This document shows, piece after piece, positions 10,501 to 21,900 of a stretch of 64,000 nt of DNA; within the stretch, counting starts at the first letter, position 1; the number at the start of each line of letters is the position of its first letter. Position numbers and translations under genes: made by a program. The stretch spans positions 1,922,001-1,986,000 of the forward strand of contig JAHQRK010000004.1 of NCBI GenBank assembly GCA_019828595.1. The letters run 5' to 3'. The DNA comes from Aphanomyces cochlioides (lineage: Eukaryota; Oomycota; Saprolegniomycetes; Saprolegniales; Verrucalvaceae). The notes below the pieces were generated by a model, which saw nothing but the letters and a program-made list of their open reading frames with translations, was not told the DNA's origin and did not search any database.

Positions 10501-13063
10501 GTACGAAACTCTTACCTTCCAATGCGAATTGCCGCCCAAAGAATTCCTTCACTTTTCGCCTCAGGTAAATTGACTTATTCTGTCACATTCTTATGTGTCC
10601 AATAGGTAATCGTTCGTCTCATGGATTGGGACAATGGTATTGGCGACGGTGGCCATGACTACATGGGCTCTGCTTTCTTGTCTATTGAACCTTCAGATAT
10701 TCGTCAAGTTGACGACCCTCGCCCACCTCCTCAGCCTAAGTGGTACAATATCATGCAACAAGAACCTGGTGATACCGAAGGTTCCGTCTTGGCTTCAGTG
10801 GTTGTTATTCCTCTGGACAACCCTGATGCCGTGCTTCCTGCTCCTGAATCTATTGTGCCTGCCACACGCAAGGCATACTTGGAAATCATTGTTCTGGGTC
10901 TACGCGACTTGCGTCCATACCAGTTCTTGCCAATTCAGCTTCCATTCATTGAATTTACTCTCGGTGGCCGTGACTCTGCTAGCAAGGAAATGAAGACAGA
11001 CAAGTCGAAGCGCCCAACTGGTGACAACCCCAACTTCTTGCAACGTATTGTGCGCGAAGTGGACTTGCCAGAGGACTCACTCTTCGCTCCTATGCTGAAT
11101 ATCATGGTGAAGGATACGCGTTTGGGTGGTTGGAACACTCCAACTATTGGTAATGCTTCGATAGATGTAAGTTTTGGCTTGGAGAATTCGCATTTAATGT
11201 GTATATTAGATGACAACGAAATTGCCATGGGGTGAGGGGTACATTCCACCACAGAGCCTTGACCTTGAACACGTTCAAGAAGAAATCAACGAAGACGAAG
11301 AGGCCAACGAAACCACCGGATTGTTGAACAGTCAAAAGGGCTCTAAAGAAGACATTGGTGCTGGTGTATTCGGAGCTTTGGCTGCTATGAACGTTGATAT
11401 CAATTTGGATGACCCTGCGTTGCTCACAAATGAACTCGCAAATCCAGCAACTCTTCCAGATGAACCTGAAGATGAAAGCGCCGCTGACGAATACGAAATC
11501 AAGCGCAGGAAGTACATGAAGAATCGTATGGAGCGCAACGAACCTTTGGAAGATGAAGTGCTGAAGACCCGTCCATTCGAAACGTACAAATTGACCATCG
11601 GCCAAAAGAAGAAGAAGTCTTCGTTCAACATCTTCAAAATGGGTGCCAAGAAGGAACCTATTGCCGCAGAGAGCGGAACCTTCCATATTGCTGGTATTTT
11701 CAAGGGCCTTGTGCGAGTTATGCTCCGTGAAGACGAAAAACCTCTGGTTGATCTTGAGAAGTTGCTCACCCCCATGCCTTTTCAAGTGCGTGTATACGTT
11801 CTCAATGGCGAAAACTTCACTCCTATGGACCCTGGTCTTGATGGTCAACCTGGCAAGTCGGATCCTTACTTGATCTTGCGTTTGGGCAAGGAGAAGATTA
11901 ACGACCGCAAGAACTACATCGAAGATGTGGTCGACCCAGATTTCTACAAAATGTTTGAGTTCAACACTCACTTCCCTGGTGCATCGACCTTGTTCATTGA
12001 TGCCTACGATCATGACTTGATTGGTGGCGACGACTTGATCGGTTCCACTACGATTGACTTGGAAGATCGTTTCTTCGACAAGAACTGGCAAGCCATCGGC
12101 GAAGAATATCACACATCCGAACGCTGGGGACCTAAGCCCGTGGAACAACGTCCATTGCACATCAAGACATCCAAGGCGCAAATGGGTCAAATTAAAATGT
12201 GGATTGATATCTTGTCGCCAAAGGATGCAGCTGTGTACCCGCCAGTGGACATTGCACTCCCACCTCCTCAAGAGTACGAATTGCGTGTCGTCATCTGGAA
12301 GACCAAAGAAGTACCAAGCTTCGACGAATTGACCGACATGAACGATTTGTTCGTGCGCTGTCAGTTGGATGGTGGAGAATACCAAGATACTGACATCCAT
12401 TGGCGCGCCAAGAAGGGCAAGGCTAGTTTCAACTGGCGTATGAAGTTCCCAGTCCGCTTGGGCCACAAGCAGCACAACTCCAAGTACCCTTACTTCAAGA
12501 TTCAAATGTGGGACAAGGATATCTTCTCTTCCAACGACTGCATTGCGGAAGGTTTGTTGGACATGTCGCCCCACTTCAAGCAAGTATGCAAGCTCAAGGC
12601 TCCTTTCCAAGTGTTTAAGGACAAGAAGCCAAAGAAGAAAGTCAAAGAAACGCCCAAGCAAGCTGAAAACAACGACGCGATCCGTTCAATCAAGGAAGCC
12701 ACTGGCTTGTGGGATACCGATCCTACTGACTCGACTTGGATCAAGATGGAGGGCAAGAACCCTCAAACCAACCAGAAGGAACCTCGCGGTGAAATCTGCA
12801 TCAGCATGGAAATCGTGCCCATCGAGAAGGCCAAGGTATCGCCACTTGGCTTTGGCCGCAGCGATCCAAACAACAGTCCATTCTTACCTCCTCCTGCGGG
12901 CCGCTTGAAGTTCTCAATGAACCCATTCTATGTGTTCAACGAACTGCTTGGCCCCAAGATTTGCCACCGCGTTTTGTGTTGCTGCTGCTGTTTGGCTTTG
13001 ATCCTCTTCATGTACTTCTTCGGCCCAATCCTCAACTTGATTATCGTTGCCACACGTCGTTAA
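7575..13063 (+). CDS. Ferlin-like protein, nine C2 domains and C-terminal membrane anchor
   Basis: Exons 7575-8600, 8645-10564, 10606-11166 and 11210-13063 join in frame to 1786 residues, within the ferlin range. Ferlins are tail-anchored proteins that drive Ca2+-dependent vesicle fusion and membrane repair. C2-like domains begin near residues 24, 185, 390, 555, 740, 913, 1073, 1358 and 1523. Several keep the acidic Ca2+-loop pattern (for example DDNGLSDPYAKV and GKSDPYLILR), while others (1073, 1523) look degenerate. A lysine/glutamate-rich linker lies near 360-385. The tail holds a cysteine cluster (HRVLCCCCCLALILFMYF) and one hydrophobic helix, then a few residues, the expected tail-anchor topology. 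I see no DysF or FerA/FerB domain with confidence. An internal ATG at 7644 (MEQIRVRV) is a good alternative start. The gene converges on the Ubl/cNMP gene, with 70 bp between stops. Confidence 0.9.
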
Positions 13064-13133
13064 TCGGTGTTAACGTCGATCTTTATTTTGTATCAACTTT
13101 ATTCTGCGCCGCTCTTGACAATTCCATGAAAGA

Positions 13134-15588
13134 CTACATGAAACAATACTGGTCGACCCCGCCGTGGTGGACGACATTGACGAGTTGAACATCCACGGGC
13201 TGCATGCGACGGAGGCCGTCGATGAGGCAGTTCATCTTCACCATTTGCTCTTCCTTGGACAAACTCTCGCTCGGCTTGGACGCGTAGTGCACTTGTTGCT
13301 CATACGTGAGGAGATCGCCATGGGGAAGCGTCGCGTGGAAGTGATCTCGATACATGGCGGCAAATGCAGTGGTGAAACCCGTGGCTTGCTTTGGAGCTGA
13401 TGGTGTTGCCGACGACTCTTTTCTCGCACTGGTTTCCTTGCGAGGTGAGAAGAGAGTGGCAGTTTGTGCTGCTCCCGTCGGTGAATCGTGTTGCCTCGAC
13501 AGCGTCTGCGCAAAAAAGGTATCAAGCGCAGCCATCTCAGTGTCCGTCGACGGCTCTTCCTTCACGACATGGACTGCGAGTTTATCGAGACGTTGATTCA
13601 AGTCGGCATTTCTACGACGTCGCATTGAAGTTCAACGATGCAAGATGACGAAATTCCCAACCTCTTCTCGAAATCCACGAGCACTTCAAGCATGATGGCA
13701 TCGTTGGACGAGATGAATCGTCGAAGTGTCGTCTTGGAGAAGGCAAGGACGAGGCATTGCCCCACTGCCTGGACATCGTATTGGCTCAGTGGTGACTTGG
13801 CAGTCGTGCACGCCTCCTAAGGTCAAGTGAGATGTCAAATTGACGCATGATCCACATGGCCAAAGAGCGATGGCGCTCGACGGAGGGTCATGACCGTCGC
13901 CTGGAAGCATTGCGCTTCAAATTGCGTCATTCTAGCGGGGACGTACTCGCTTTTCGACCAAGCGGGTTTCGTCCATGGCATCATCTTCGTCCTCGTCATC
14001 GACGGGTACACTCACGACAGTCGACGCGGTGATTTTGAACTCCCCACGAGCAAGTAAGTAGAGATGCTCAATGCGTGTGCCTAACGATGGACGTCAAGAG
14101 TGTTCAACGAGTGCCGCCGCACCCGTGTGGAGGAATTTGACCCCAGGCTCGACTGCAATGCTTTCCGCTGCAAATGCCAAGTGCGTCAATGTGTCTTTGG
14201 TCAATGTGGCCAACTGCGGGCACTCCGCGAGCAGTTTCTCGTACTCGACGAGCATGTCAACCTTGTGCTGCGCCACACTGCGGTTGTACACGTCCTTGAC
14301 ACAACTTTGGTCACAATTGATGGCCTTACAAGCGTTGTCTTACTCTGGAGATGCAACAGAGCTCCGTCGTCGGCGTGTCAAAATTGACGATGGCGCTCGC
14401 GGAGCTACACAACGCTCGTCAAGCTTTCTGCTGCTCACGGATCATTCTACCGTTGGCCCGTGCTGTGTTTGAACAGCCCGACTTCGCCAAAGCATTGACC
14501 AGTTTGAAGTGTCGTGATGAGCCCGAGGCCGTGGCCAGCGATGGACACGCTGCCTTTGAGGATGATGTAGAAGAGATCGCCCGAGTCTCCTTGTCGAAAG
14601 ACAAAGTCCCCCGCGTCGAAGCTCGCGTACGTGATGTGGCGCGCAACATCCAGGAGCGACGTGTCGGGCACTTTGGCGTCGACGAAATATTTCACAGTTC
14701 CTAAATGTCCACCGTCGTTGGATTGTGACACAAAAGATCTACCGAGCCATTTTTTGATGGCACGCATGTCGCTCTGAGAGCGCAGTTCCGTGGAAATGAC
14801 GAGCGATGTCCGAAGAGCGACAAGCGCGGCTTCAGCATCCTGCGCGAGTTTTGCTTTTGCGCTCGTTGGCACGTACCGCCGCGAACGTTGATGCTGGACG
14901 CTGGACACATGCCGCGTCGTCCAGATGATATTTCGAGTGTGTGGTTGCTGCAGTCTACGTGGCTTCAGGGAAGCAGTGAAGGCGATGCTGTACCGATCAA
15001 GGAGGCGAAGATACGAGATTGCAAACACGATGCGCTTGATGACCAAGTGGAACGGTGGCAATGGCGCTGGAATGTCCACGAGCTCGTAGCCGTCCGTCGC
15101 CGTGGGGTTGAGCACAAGAGTTTTAATCGTCGTTTGCAATGTGCCAATGCTGCGGTAGCGTTTCTGGCGCACGAGGTACAACACGGAGCCTCTGTGGATG
15201 CTGAGAGCGCCAAGTTCCGCCGAGTCTTCGAGCAAAGTGCCATGATTAAAGAGTCTACAACGATGACTCGAAGACGTCCAAGCCATGCTTCCTGAACTCA
15301 CATTTGCTCCTCGTACGGAATGCCAAACTCTCTGAAGATGAGCACTTTGACGTTGCTTACCGTGAGGTATTCCGCGACGTGGAGCCGCTCGTATCGATCG
15401 GCATGGCCACTCGGATTGCCCATTTGGATTTGCACTTGAAACGTATCCGTGATCGTCGTGGAGCCGAGCGACATGGTGTGGAAGAAATGAAGTCCTCGCG
15501 ACGTCGGCTCCTTGTTGTGCAGTCCGTCAGCGCGGTTTGGCGACGTCGACGTGGCTGGCAGCGCAAAATCCTTGGCCAACGCTTGCAT
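13134..15588 (-). CDS. Ubiquitin-like domain plus two cyclic-nucleotide-binding domains
   Basis: Eight exons on the minus strand (15588-15302, 15254-14451, 14404-14344, 14294-14123, 14080-13947, 13900-13856, 13816-13662, 13611-13134) join in frame to 711 residues; introns are 39-50 nt. Residues about 40-120 form a ubiquitin-like fold: FREFGIPYEEQILFNHGTLL parallels the ubiquitin GIP..QQ..I..G..LED strand pattern. A cNMP-binding domain follows near 290-390, with GDLFYIILKGSVSIAG, GQCFGEVGL and an RSASAIV-like phosphate-cassette end. A second, weaker copy (LAECPQLATLT...HLYLLARGEF) sits near 395-470. The C-terminal third is low-complexity. The role is unknown; cNMP or a degenerate ligand might control a scaffold. 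It is head-to-head with the dynein gene (361 bp between starts), so a flagellar role is possible but inferred. Confidence 0.8.
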
Positions 15589-15949
15589 GACGGATATTTC
15601 GACGCTCTCACACAAATTCAGTTACAAAAAATGGCAACCATCGCAGCGCTGCAGTGTGTGATCATGACAGTCCACGACGGACTTGCACGCCAGTGGCGCA
15701 TCAAATTCCAAGCTATTCTCTGCTCTACTAGCCACGCTTTATAGCTGCAATGCTTGACGCTGCCGTCTTCGTCTCTCCAGTGGAAAAATCACAAGATCAG
15801 CTCCAAACGACGAAATCCAACATTCCTTCGAAGGTACGAGCCCATTCACGATGTTGCCAAGCTCCCTAGCGCATTATGCGCACGTAGATTGCCTCCATGG
15901 CGCTGTAAGATGATGACTCGTACGGTGGAAGCATGGCATCGTGTTTGAA
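15589..15949. promoter_or_regulatory. Shared upstream region of the Ubl/cNMP and dynein genes
   Basis: This 361-bp gap lies between divergent start codons (15588 minus, 15950 plus) and must hold both promoters. I find no CCAAT box or TATCCGGATA element in it. Nothing else can be named with confidence. Confidence 0.4.
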
Positions 15950-18900
15950 ATGGTCAAGATGGAGAATTGTAACTGGAATTGGATCGTCGAAGGGACACTT
16001 GACGACGAAACGGATTCGAAAAAGGCAAGCCGCACGGTCAAGGTTTATATGGACGGCGATCGGGAGAGCCTCCATGAAGCAGGCACGAGTCCGCCCGCTC
16101 CGATCGAAAGCATCCCCGCGACGACGTCGGAAGATGCCGAGACGGCGCGACAGATGCTCGAGAAACGGTTCAAGCTGCACAAGAAATTACGGCAGGAAAC
16201 CAAAGCCAAGCACGATGCGATCAAAGCGAAAGCGAGTCGCAAGAAAGACTCGCGCGTGGATCATAAAAACATGCCGCACAAGTGGAAAGACGCCGCGGTG
16301 CTCGAGAACGAGCTCAAGGCGAGAGAATGCACCAAAGTGCTCATGAGCCCCGAGCACATTCGACCTTTTCCAGGCCATGTCTACTCGACCGAGCCGATGC
16401 GCAATGCCGATGAAATCCAAGCCATTCAAGAGTGCGCCGCGTCTGCCGCCAAGCGCGAAAAGTAAACACTGCGCGCCGCGATCCAGACTTGATTTCTTGT
16501 AGGGCGTCGAACGCCGACGTGGAGGAATACCTCAAGCTCGACCAGTCGAAACTCCCGCTGCATTTATTCGACAGCTCCGAGTACGACACGTCGACGCCGG
16601 ACGAGATGCTTCACCAGTGCCACACGGGGGCGTCGCCGTACTTTGTCAAGGGCGAGTGGCGTTGGCGCGCGTGCGAGATCCAAAGTTACAACCACGCGAC
16701 GGAAAAGTACACGATTCAATTTGTCGGTTCCGACAAGGAGAAGACCGTCCGGCGGATCAACCTCCGCTTCGACCATGTACGCACTCGCGGCTTTTCCGCG
16801 CCACTGACTTTGCCTGCGTAGGAAGACGCCGCTCTCTTCCAACGACGCATTGACGAAGCGATTCGCCGCCGTGAAGACGCAAAAGCGCAAATGCGATTTG
16901 ACCACTTTGTCGCGCAGCAATCGGTGCTGGAGCCACGCGCGATGAGCCGGTCGACGCTCGAAGGGATCCATCGCCGCGTCGTCGACGGCCTCACGGCGGA
17001 TGTCGTCGTGGAGGAAACCCACGCCGCGCTGCTGCGCAGTCTCACGGACGTTGTCATCCGGGACTACACGCAGAGCATGAAGAAAGCCGTGCTGTGGTAT
17101 CGTCTCCAGTTTGACCAGCCCCTGCTCGAGAAATACACGTCGCTGAATCTGGCGCCCGTGCCGCCGCGGCCATCTCCGCCGGTATTTGGCAAAATGGCGA
17201 TTCCCCACCACGCCTTTGCCAAGCACGTCAAGGCGATCGCCGCCAAGCATTTCACAGCGTCGGACGGCTTCTTGAACGTCTTGCGCAAGATTTACCACGG
17301 CTGGGAGACGACGTTTCTCCACCTCACGTTTTGCGCGACGTCGTTTGACGCGCTCCCGCTTCCATGCCGCCTGATCGAGTTTTCAGAGATTCAAACTGCG
17401 CATTGCATCAAGATCACAGACATGCTCTCGACGGTATCTTTTCCATGCGCTTCTCCATTGACCGCCATGTAGGATTGGCGGCGCGCGATCGCTGAAAACC
17501 TCGTCGACAATCTCCAAGACGCGCATGATTTCTTCCTCTCGGACCGTGAAGTTTTCGACGCAGGAGGTCTCAAGCGACTCCTCCTGTCGATTCGAGTGCG
17601 CATGGCGTCGCAGATCCGCGCGATTGTCGAGCATTCAACGTCGGCGTGGGTGGATTTCGTCCACGCCAAGGTCAAATCGAGCATGGCCGCGACGATCGAG
17701 TCGCTCTTTGACGTTCAGTTGGTCGTGACGGCCGAATGCGGCGTCGACATGAGCCCGTCGCCGCAAGATATCAAGACGGCCATGGTCGCGCCGTTGGAGT
17801 CGATGCTGCAAAACGTGAGTGAGATTCAAATCCTCGACGCCGATCTCCTCTCGCTGCTCAACTTGGATCGCTTGAAGCTCTTCGACTTGACGGTCAAAGA
17901 CGACATTGTCCAAGAAACGATCACGAAACTTGCCGCCGCGCGTCGGGAAATCCTCCGCTGCGTCACAGACGCGCTGAATCAAGTCGAACCGATCACGGAC
18001 GCCTACGCCAACCATGCGAGTCTTCTTGGCGTCGACGCGGCGACGTTCATGAAACAATTCAAGCGCGATCATCCGTCGCCGATCCCGCTCGAGACGATCT
18101 GCGGCGCGATTCGACTCTACCATTCGCTCGTCGTCGAGGTCGAGACGCTCAGCTACGACTTGACGTCGTTCCCGCTCGTACGCGTCAACACGACGGGCAT
18201 CAAGGAGACTCTCCGCGACAAAGGCGTCGCGATTCGCAACGCCTTGATCGACTACATTGTCGTGGACGCCCGCGAGAAGAACGTCGCGATCAGCGGCCGG
18301 TACCAAGCGATTTTGAAGCGCATTACTGAAAAGCCGACCAACGAAGCCGAGTTGGCGGCGCTGAAAGAATTTGTCAACGCGAGCAAAGTCACGATCGCTG
18401 CGATTCAAGCTGACGTGGACGAAATCCACACTCGCCTTGGCGCTCTCGGCGAATTCAACCACACGATCTCGGACGACGACTTTCGCCTGGCGTGGAGCAC
18501 GAAAGAATGGCCGCTCCGCGTCGCCCATGCGGCCGACACGTGCGACTCGGCGCTCGAAGAAGACAAAATTCGCATGATGGACAAACTCGCGGTGGAAAAA
18601 GAGCAATTCGACGCCGATCTCGAGCGTTTTGAGAAGGAAGTCGCGCTCTTCAAGACGTATGGCGAGATTGACATGACGGAGAAATACGTCGAGCTCGCGT
18701 CGACTTTGTACGACTCGATCATGGAAGCCAAAGTGAAAGCGCAGAATTTCAACCAGCGCGAGGCGGTCTTTGGGTTCCGCCCGACGGAATACGCCATGAT
18801 CGACAAGCTCGAGACGGATTTCCAGCCATACTACCGCCTCTGGACCATGTGCTCCGAGTTTAACATTAGCAAGCATGCGTGGCTCACGGGGCCTTTCCTC

Positions 18901-21900
18901 GAGCTCAAGGGGGCGGAGATCGATGCGAATGTGACCGAGTGGTGGAAAGCAAGCTACAAATTGAGCAAACAGCTCGCGGAAGAAGCGCCCGGGTCTGCCG
19001 AAGTCGCGCTGATTCTCCGCGAACGGACGGACGAGTTTCGAGCGTATTTGCCCGTGATTCAGTCGTTGGCGTCGCCCGCACTCCGCGAACGCCACTGGGA
19101 ACTCCTTCGGAATAAAATCGGCCTCGAAGAAAGCGACGAAGAGCTCACGCTCTACCAACTCCTCGAGAAAGGCATCACGCAGCACATCGAGACGATCCAA
19201 GAGGTGAGCATGGTCGCCGAGAAGGAGTACACGCTCGAGAAAAACCTGAGCGCGATGATTTCCGAGTGGGAACCCATCGAGTTTGAGTGCTTGCCGTACC
19301 GCGAGACGGGCACGTACTTGATCAAGAGCGTCGACGACATCATTGCGCTTCTCGACGATCACATCGTCAAGACGCAGACGATGCGCGGCTCGCCGTACGT
19401 CAAGAACATTGAAAAAGAGTGCAAAGCGTGGGAGAAGAAGCTCCAGTACTCGCAGCAGTTGATCGACGAGTGGATGAGCTGTCAGCGGACGTGGCTCTAC
19501 TTGGAAGCGATCTTCAGGTACACTTTGATGACAAATGTTGTGCTGACGGCAATTGGACGCTAGTTCCGAAGACATTATGCGGCAAATGCCAACGGAAGCG
19601 CGGCGATTTGCATCGGTCGACGCGCTGTGGCGCAAGACGATGGAGGACACGGTCGCGGATCCCAACTTTATGAACGTCATGAACATGGACAAGTTGCTCC
19701 AAAAGTTCCAAAAAGCCAACGAGAAACTCGACGAGATCCAAAAAGGCTTGAACGACTACTTGGAGATGAAGCGGCTCTACTTTCCACGCTTCTTCTTCCT
19801 CTCGAACGACGAGCTGCTGGAAATCCTGAGCCAGACCAAGGAACCAAAGGCCGTCCAGCCGCATTTGGGTAAATGCTTTGAGGGAATCAACAAGGTGACG
19901 TTCACGGCGGCGACGCTCTTGATCACAGAGATGATCTCGAGCCAGGGCGAAGTCGTGCTCCTCAAGACGACGGTCAACCCCGAGAGCGCCAAGAACAAAG
20001 GCAATGTCGAGATGTGGCTCCTCGAACTCGAGGTCTATCAATGGGATACGATCCGAGACCACACGATGCGCGCGATCGGGACGTATCCGACCGAGCCGCG
20101 CGAAGTATGGATTTTGAAATGGCCCGCGCAGATTGTCCTCGGCGCATCTCAAGTCTACTGGACGCAGGAAGTCAATCAAGCGATCGTCGACAAAGGCAAC
20201 GACGGGCTCAAGGAGTATGTCGAGATCCTCAACACCCAGCTCGACAAGGTCGTCATGCTCGTCCGTGGCAACTTGACCAAGCTAGAGCGCACGACGATCG
20301 GCGCGCTTGTCGTGATTGACGTCCATGCGCGCGACACGATTGCGCACATGATCCAAAAAGGCGTCGAGAACGACCAGGACTTTGAGTGGATCTCGCAGCT
20401 TCGGTACTACTGGATCGACGGCGCCAAGACGAAAGGCGAGATGGATCTCCAAGCGCGCATCGTCAACGCGCGCGTCAAATACGGCTACGAATACCTCGGC
20501 AACACGATGCGGCTGGTCATCACGCCGCTCACAGATCGCTGCTATCGCACCATGATGGGCGCGATCGATCTACTCTACGGCGGCGCGCCGGAAGGACCGG
20601 CCGGGACGGGAAAGACCGAGACGGTCAAGGATTTATCCAAGGCGATTGCGATCCAATGCGTCGTCTTCAACTGCTCGGACGGGCTGGATTACTTGGCGAT
20701 GGCGAAATTCTTCAAAGGCCTCGCGGGCTGTGGCTCGTGGTGCTGCTTTGACGAGTTCAATCGCATCAACATTGAAGTCTTGTCGGTCATTGCGCAGCAG
20801 ATTTTGACCATCAACGAGGGGAAGAAGGCCAACGTGGATAAATTTATGTTTGAAGGCACGTACATCAAGCTCAATGCGAGCGCGAATGTCTTCATCACGA
20901 TGAATCCTGGTACGTTGGAGACGAAAGTTGCCATGCATTGACGTGTGCGTAGGGTATGCCGGTCGCGCGGAGCTTCCCGACAATCTCAAAGCGCTCTTTC
21001 GACCGTGCGCGATGATGGTGCCCGACTACGCGCTCATTTCCGAGATCCGTCTGTACTCGTTTGGCTTTGCCAATGCGCGCGCCAACGCCCGCAAGTTGAC
21101 GCAAGTCCTCCAGCTCAGTTCCGAGCAACTGAGTTCCCAAAAACATTACGACTATGGCATGCGCGCCGTGAATTCGATTCTCGTCGCGGCGGGGAATCTC
21201 CGCCAGCAGCTGGGTGACGATCCATTCTGGACGGAGGATAAAATCGTCTTGCGGTACGACGACGCGCCGTCGATCTCTCTTCCTTGGAATGACTGACGGA
21301 AAGGATGATGTTAGATCGGTCCAAGATGTCAACTTGCCAAAGTTTACCACGGACGACTTGCCACTCTTCCGCGGCATCACGTCGGATTTATTCCCCGGCG
21401 CGGACATTCCAGCGCCAGACCATGGCCGATTGATTCCCATGATCGATCTCATGTGCACGCAAGGCATTTCGATCGCCCCCGACACGCTCACGCGACTCCA
21501 GCCGAAAGGAGAATTCCGCCAAAAAGTCATTCAGCTCTATGAGACTGTACGTCGATCTGCCGCCGCCGCCGTCCATGTCGATGGACTGACTGCTCTTGCG
21601 CGCTAGGTGCTGGTCCGTCATGGGCTCATGGTGGTCGGGATCACGGGCAGCGGCAAGACGTGCATCGTGCATACTCTCGCCGCGGCCATCACGGCCGTCT
21701 ACAATGAAAGCGACGGAAAGCAACAGTCGCTTGTGCATATTCACACGATGAACCCAAAGTCCATCACGTCCGGGCAGCTCTACGGCAACTTTGACGAGAA
21801 CACGCACGAGTGGAGCGACGGCGTGCTGGCCAAGACGTACCGCGACTGCGCTCGCGACACAACGGACGACCGCCAGTGGGTCATGTTTGACGGCCCCGTC

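Noticed and set aside
15621..15638. GTTAC...GGCAAC near the divergent dynein promoter as an RFX X-box
   Set aside because: The half-sites are separated by about six bases instead of the usual one to three, so it does not fit the X-box and one occurrence is not evidence.
17635..19719. 694-codon open frame on the minus strand inside the dynein gene
   Set aside because: It mirrors the plus-strand coding exon, is rich in Arg/Val/Leu as expected from C/G third positions, and resembles no family. The same applies to 23651-25828, 11144-12661 and 30397-32025 (minus).
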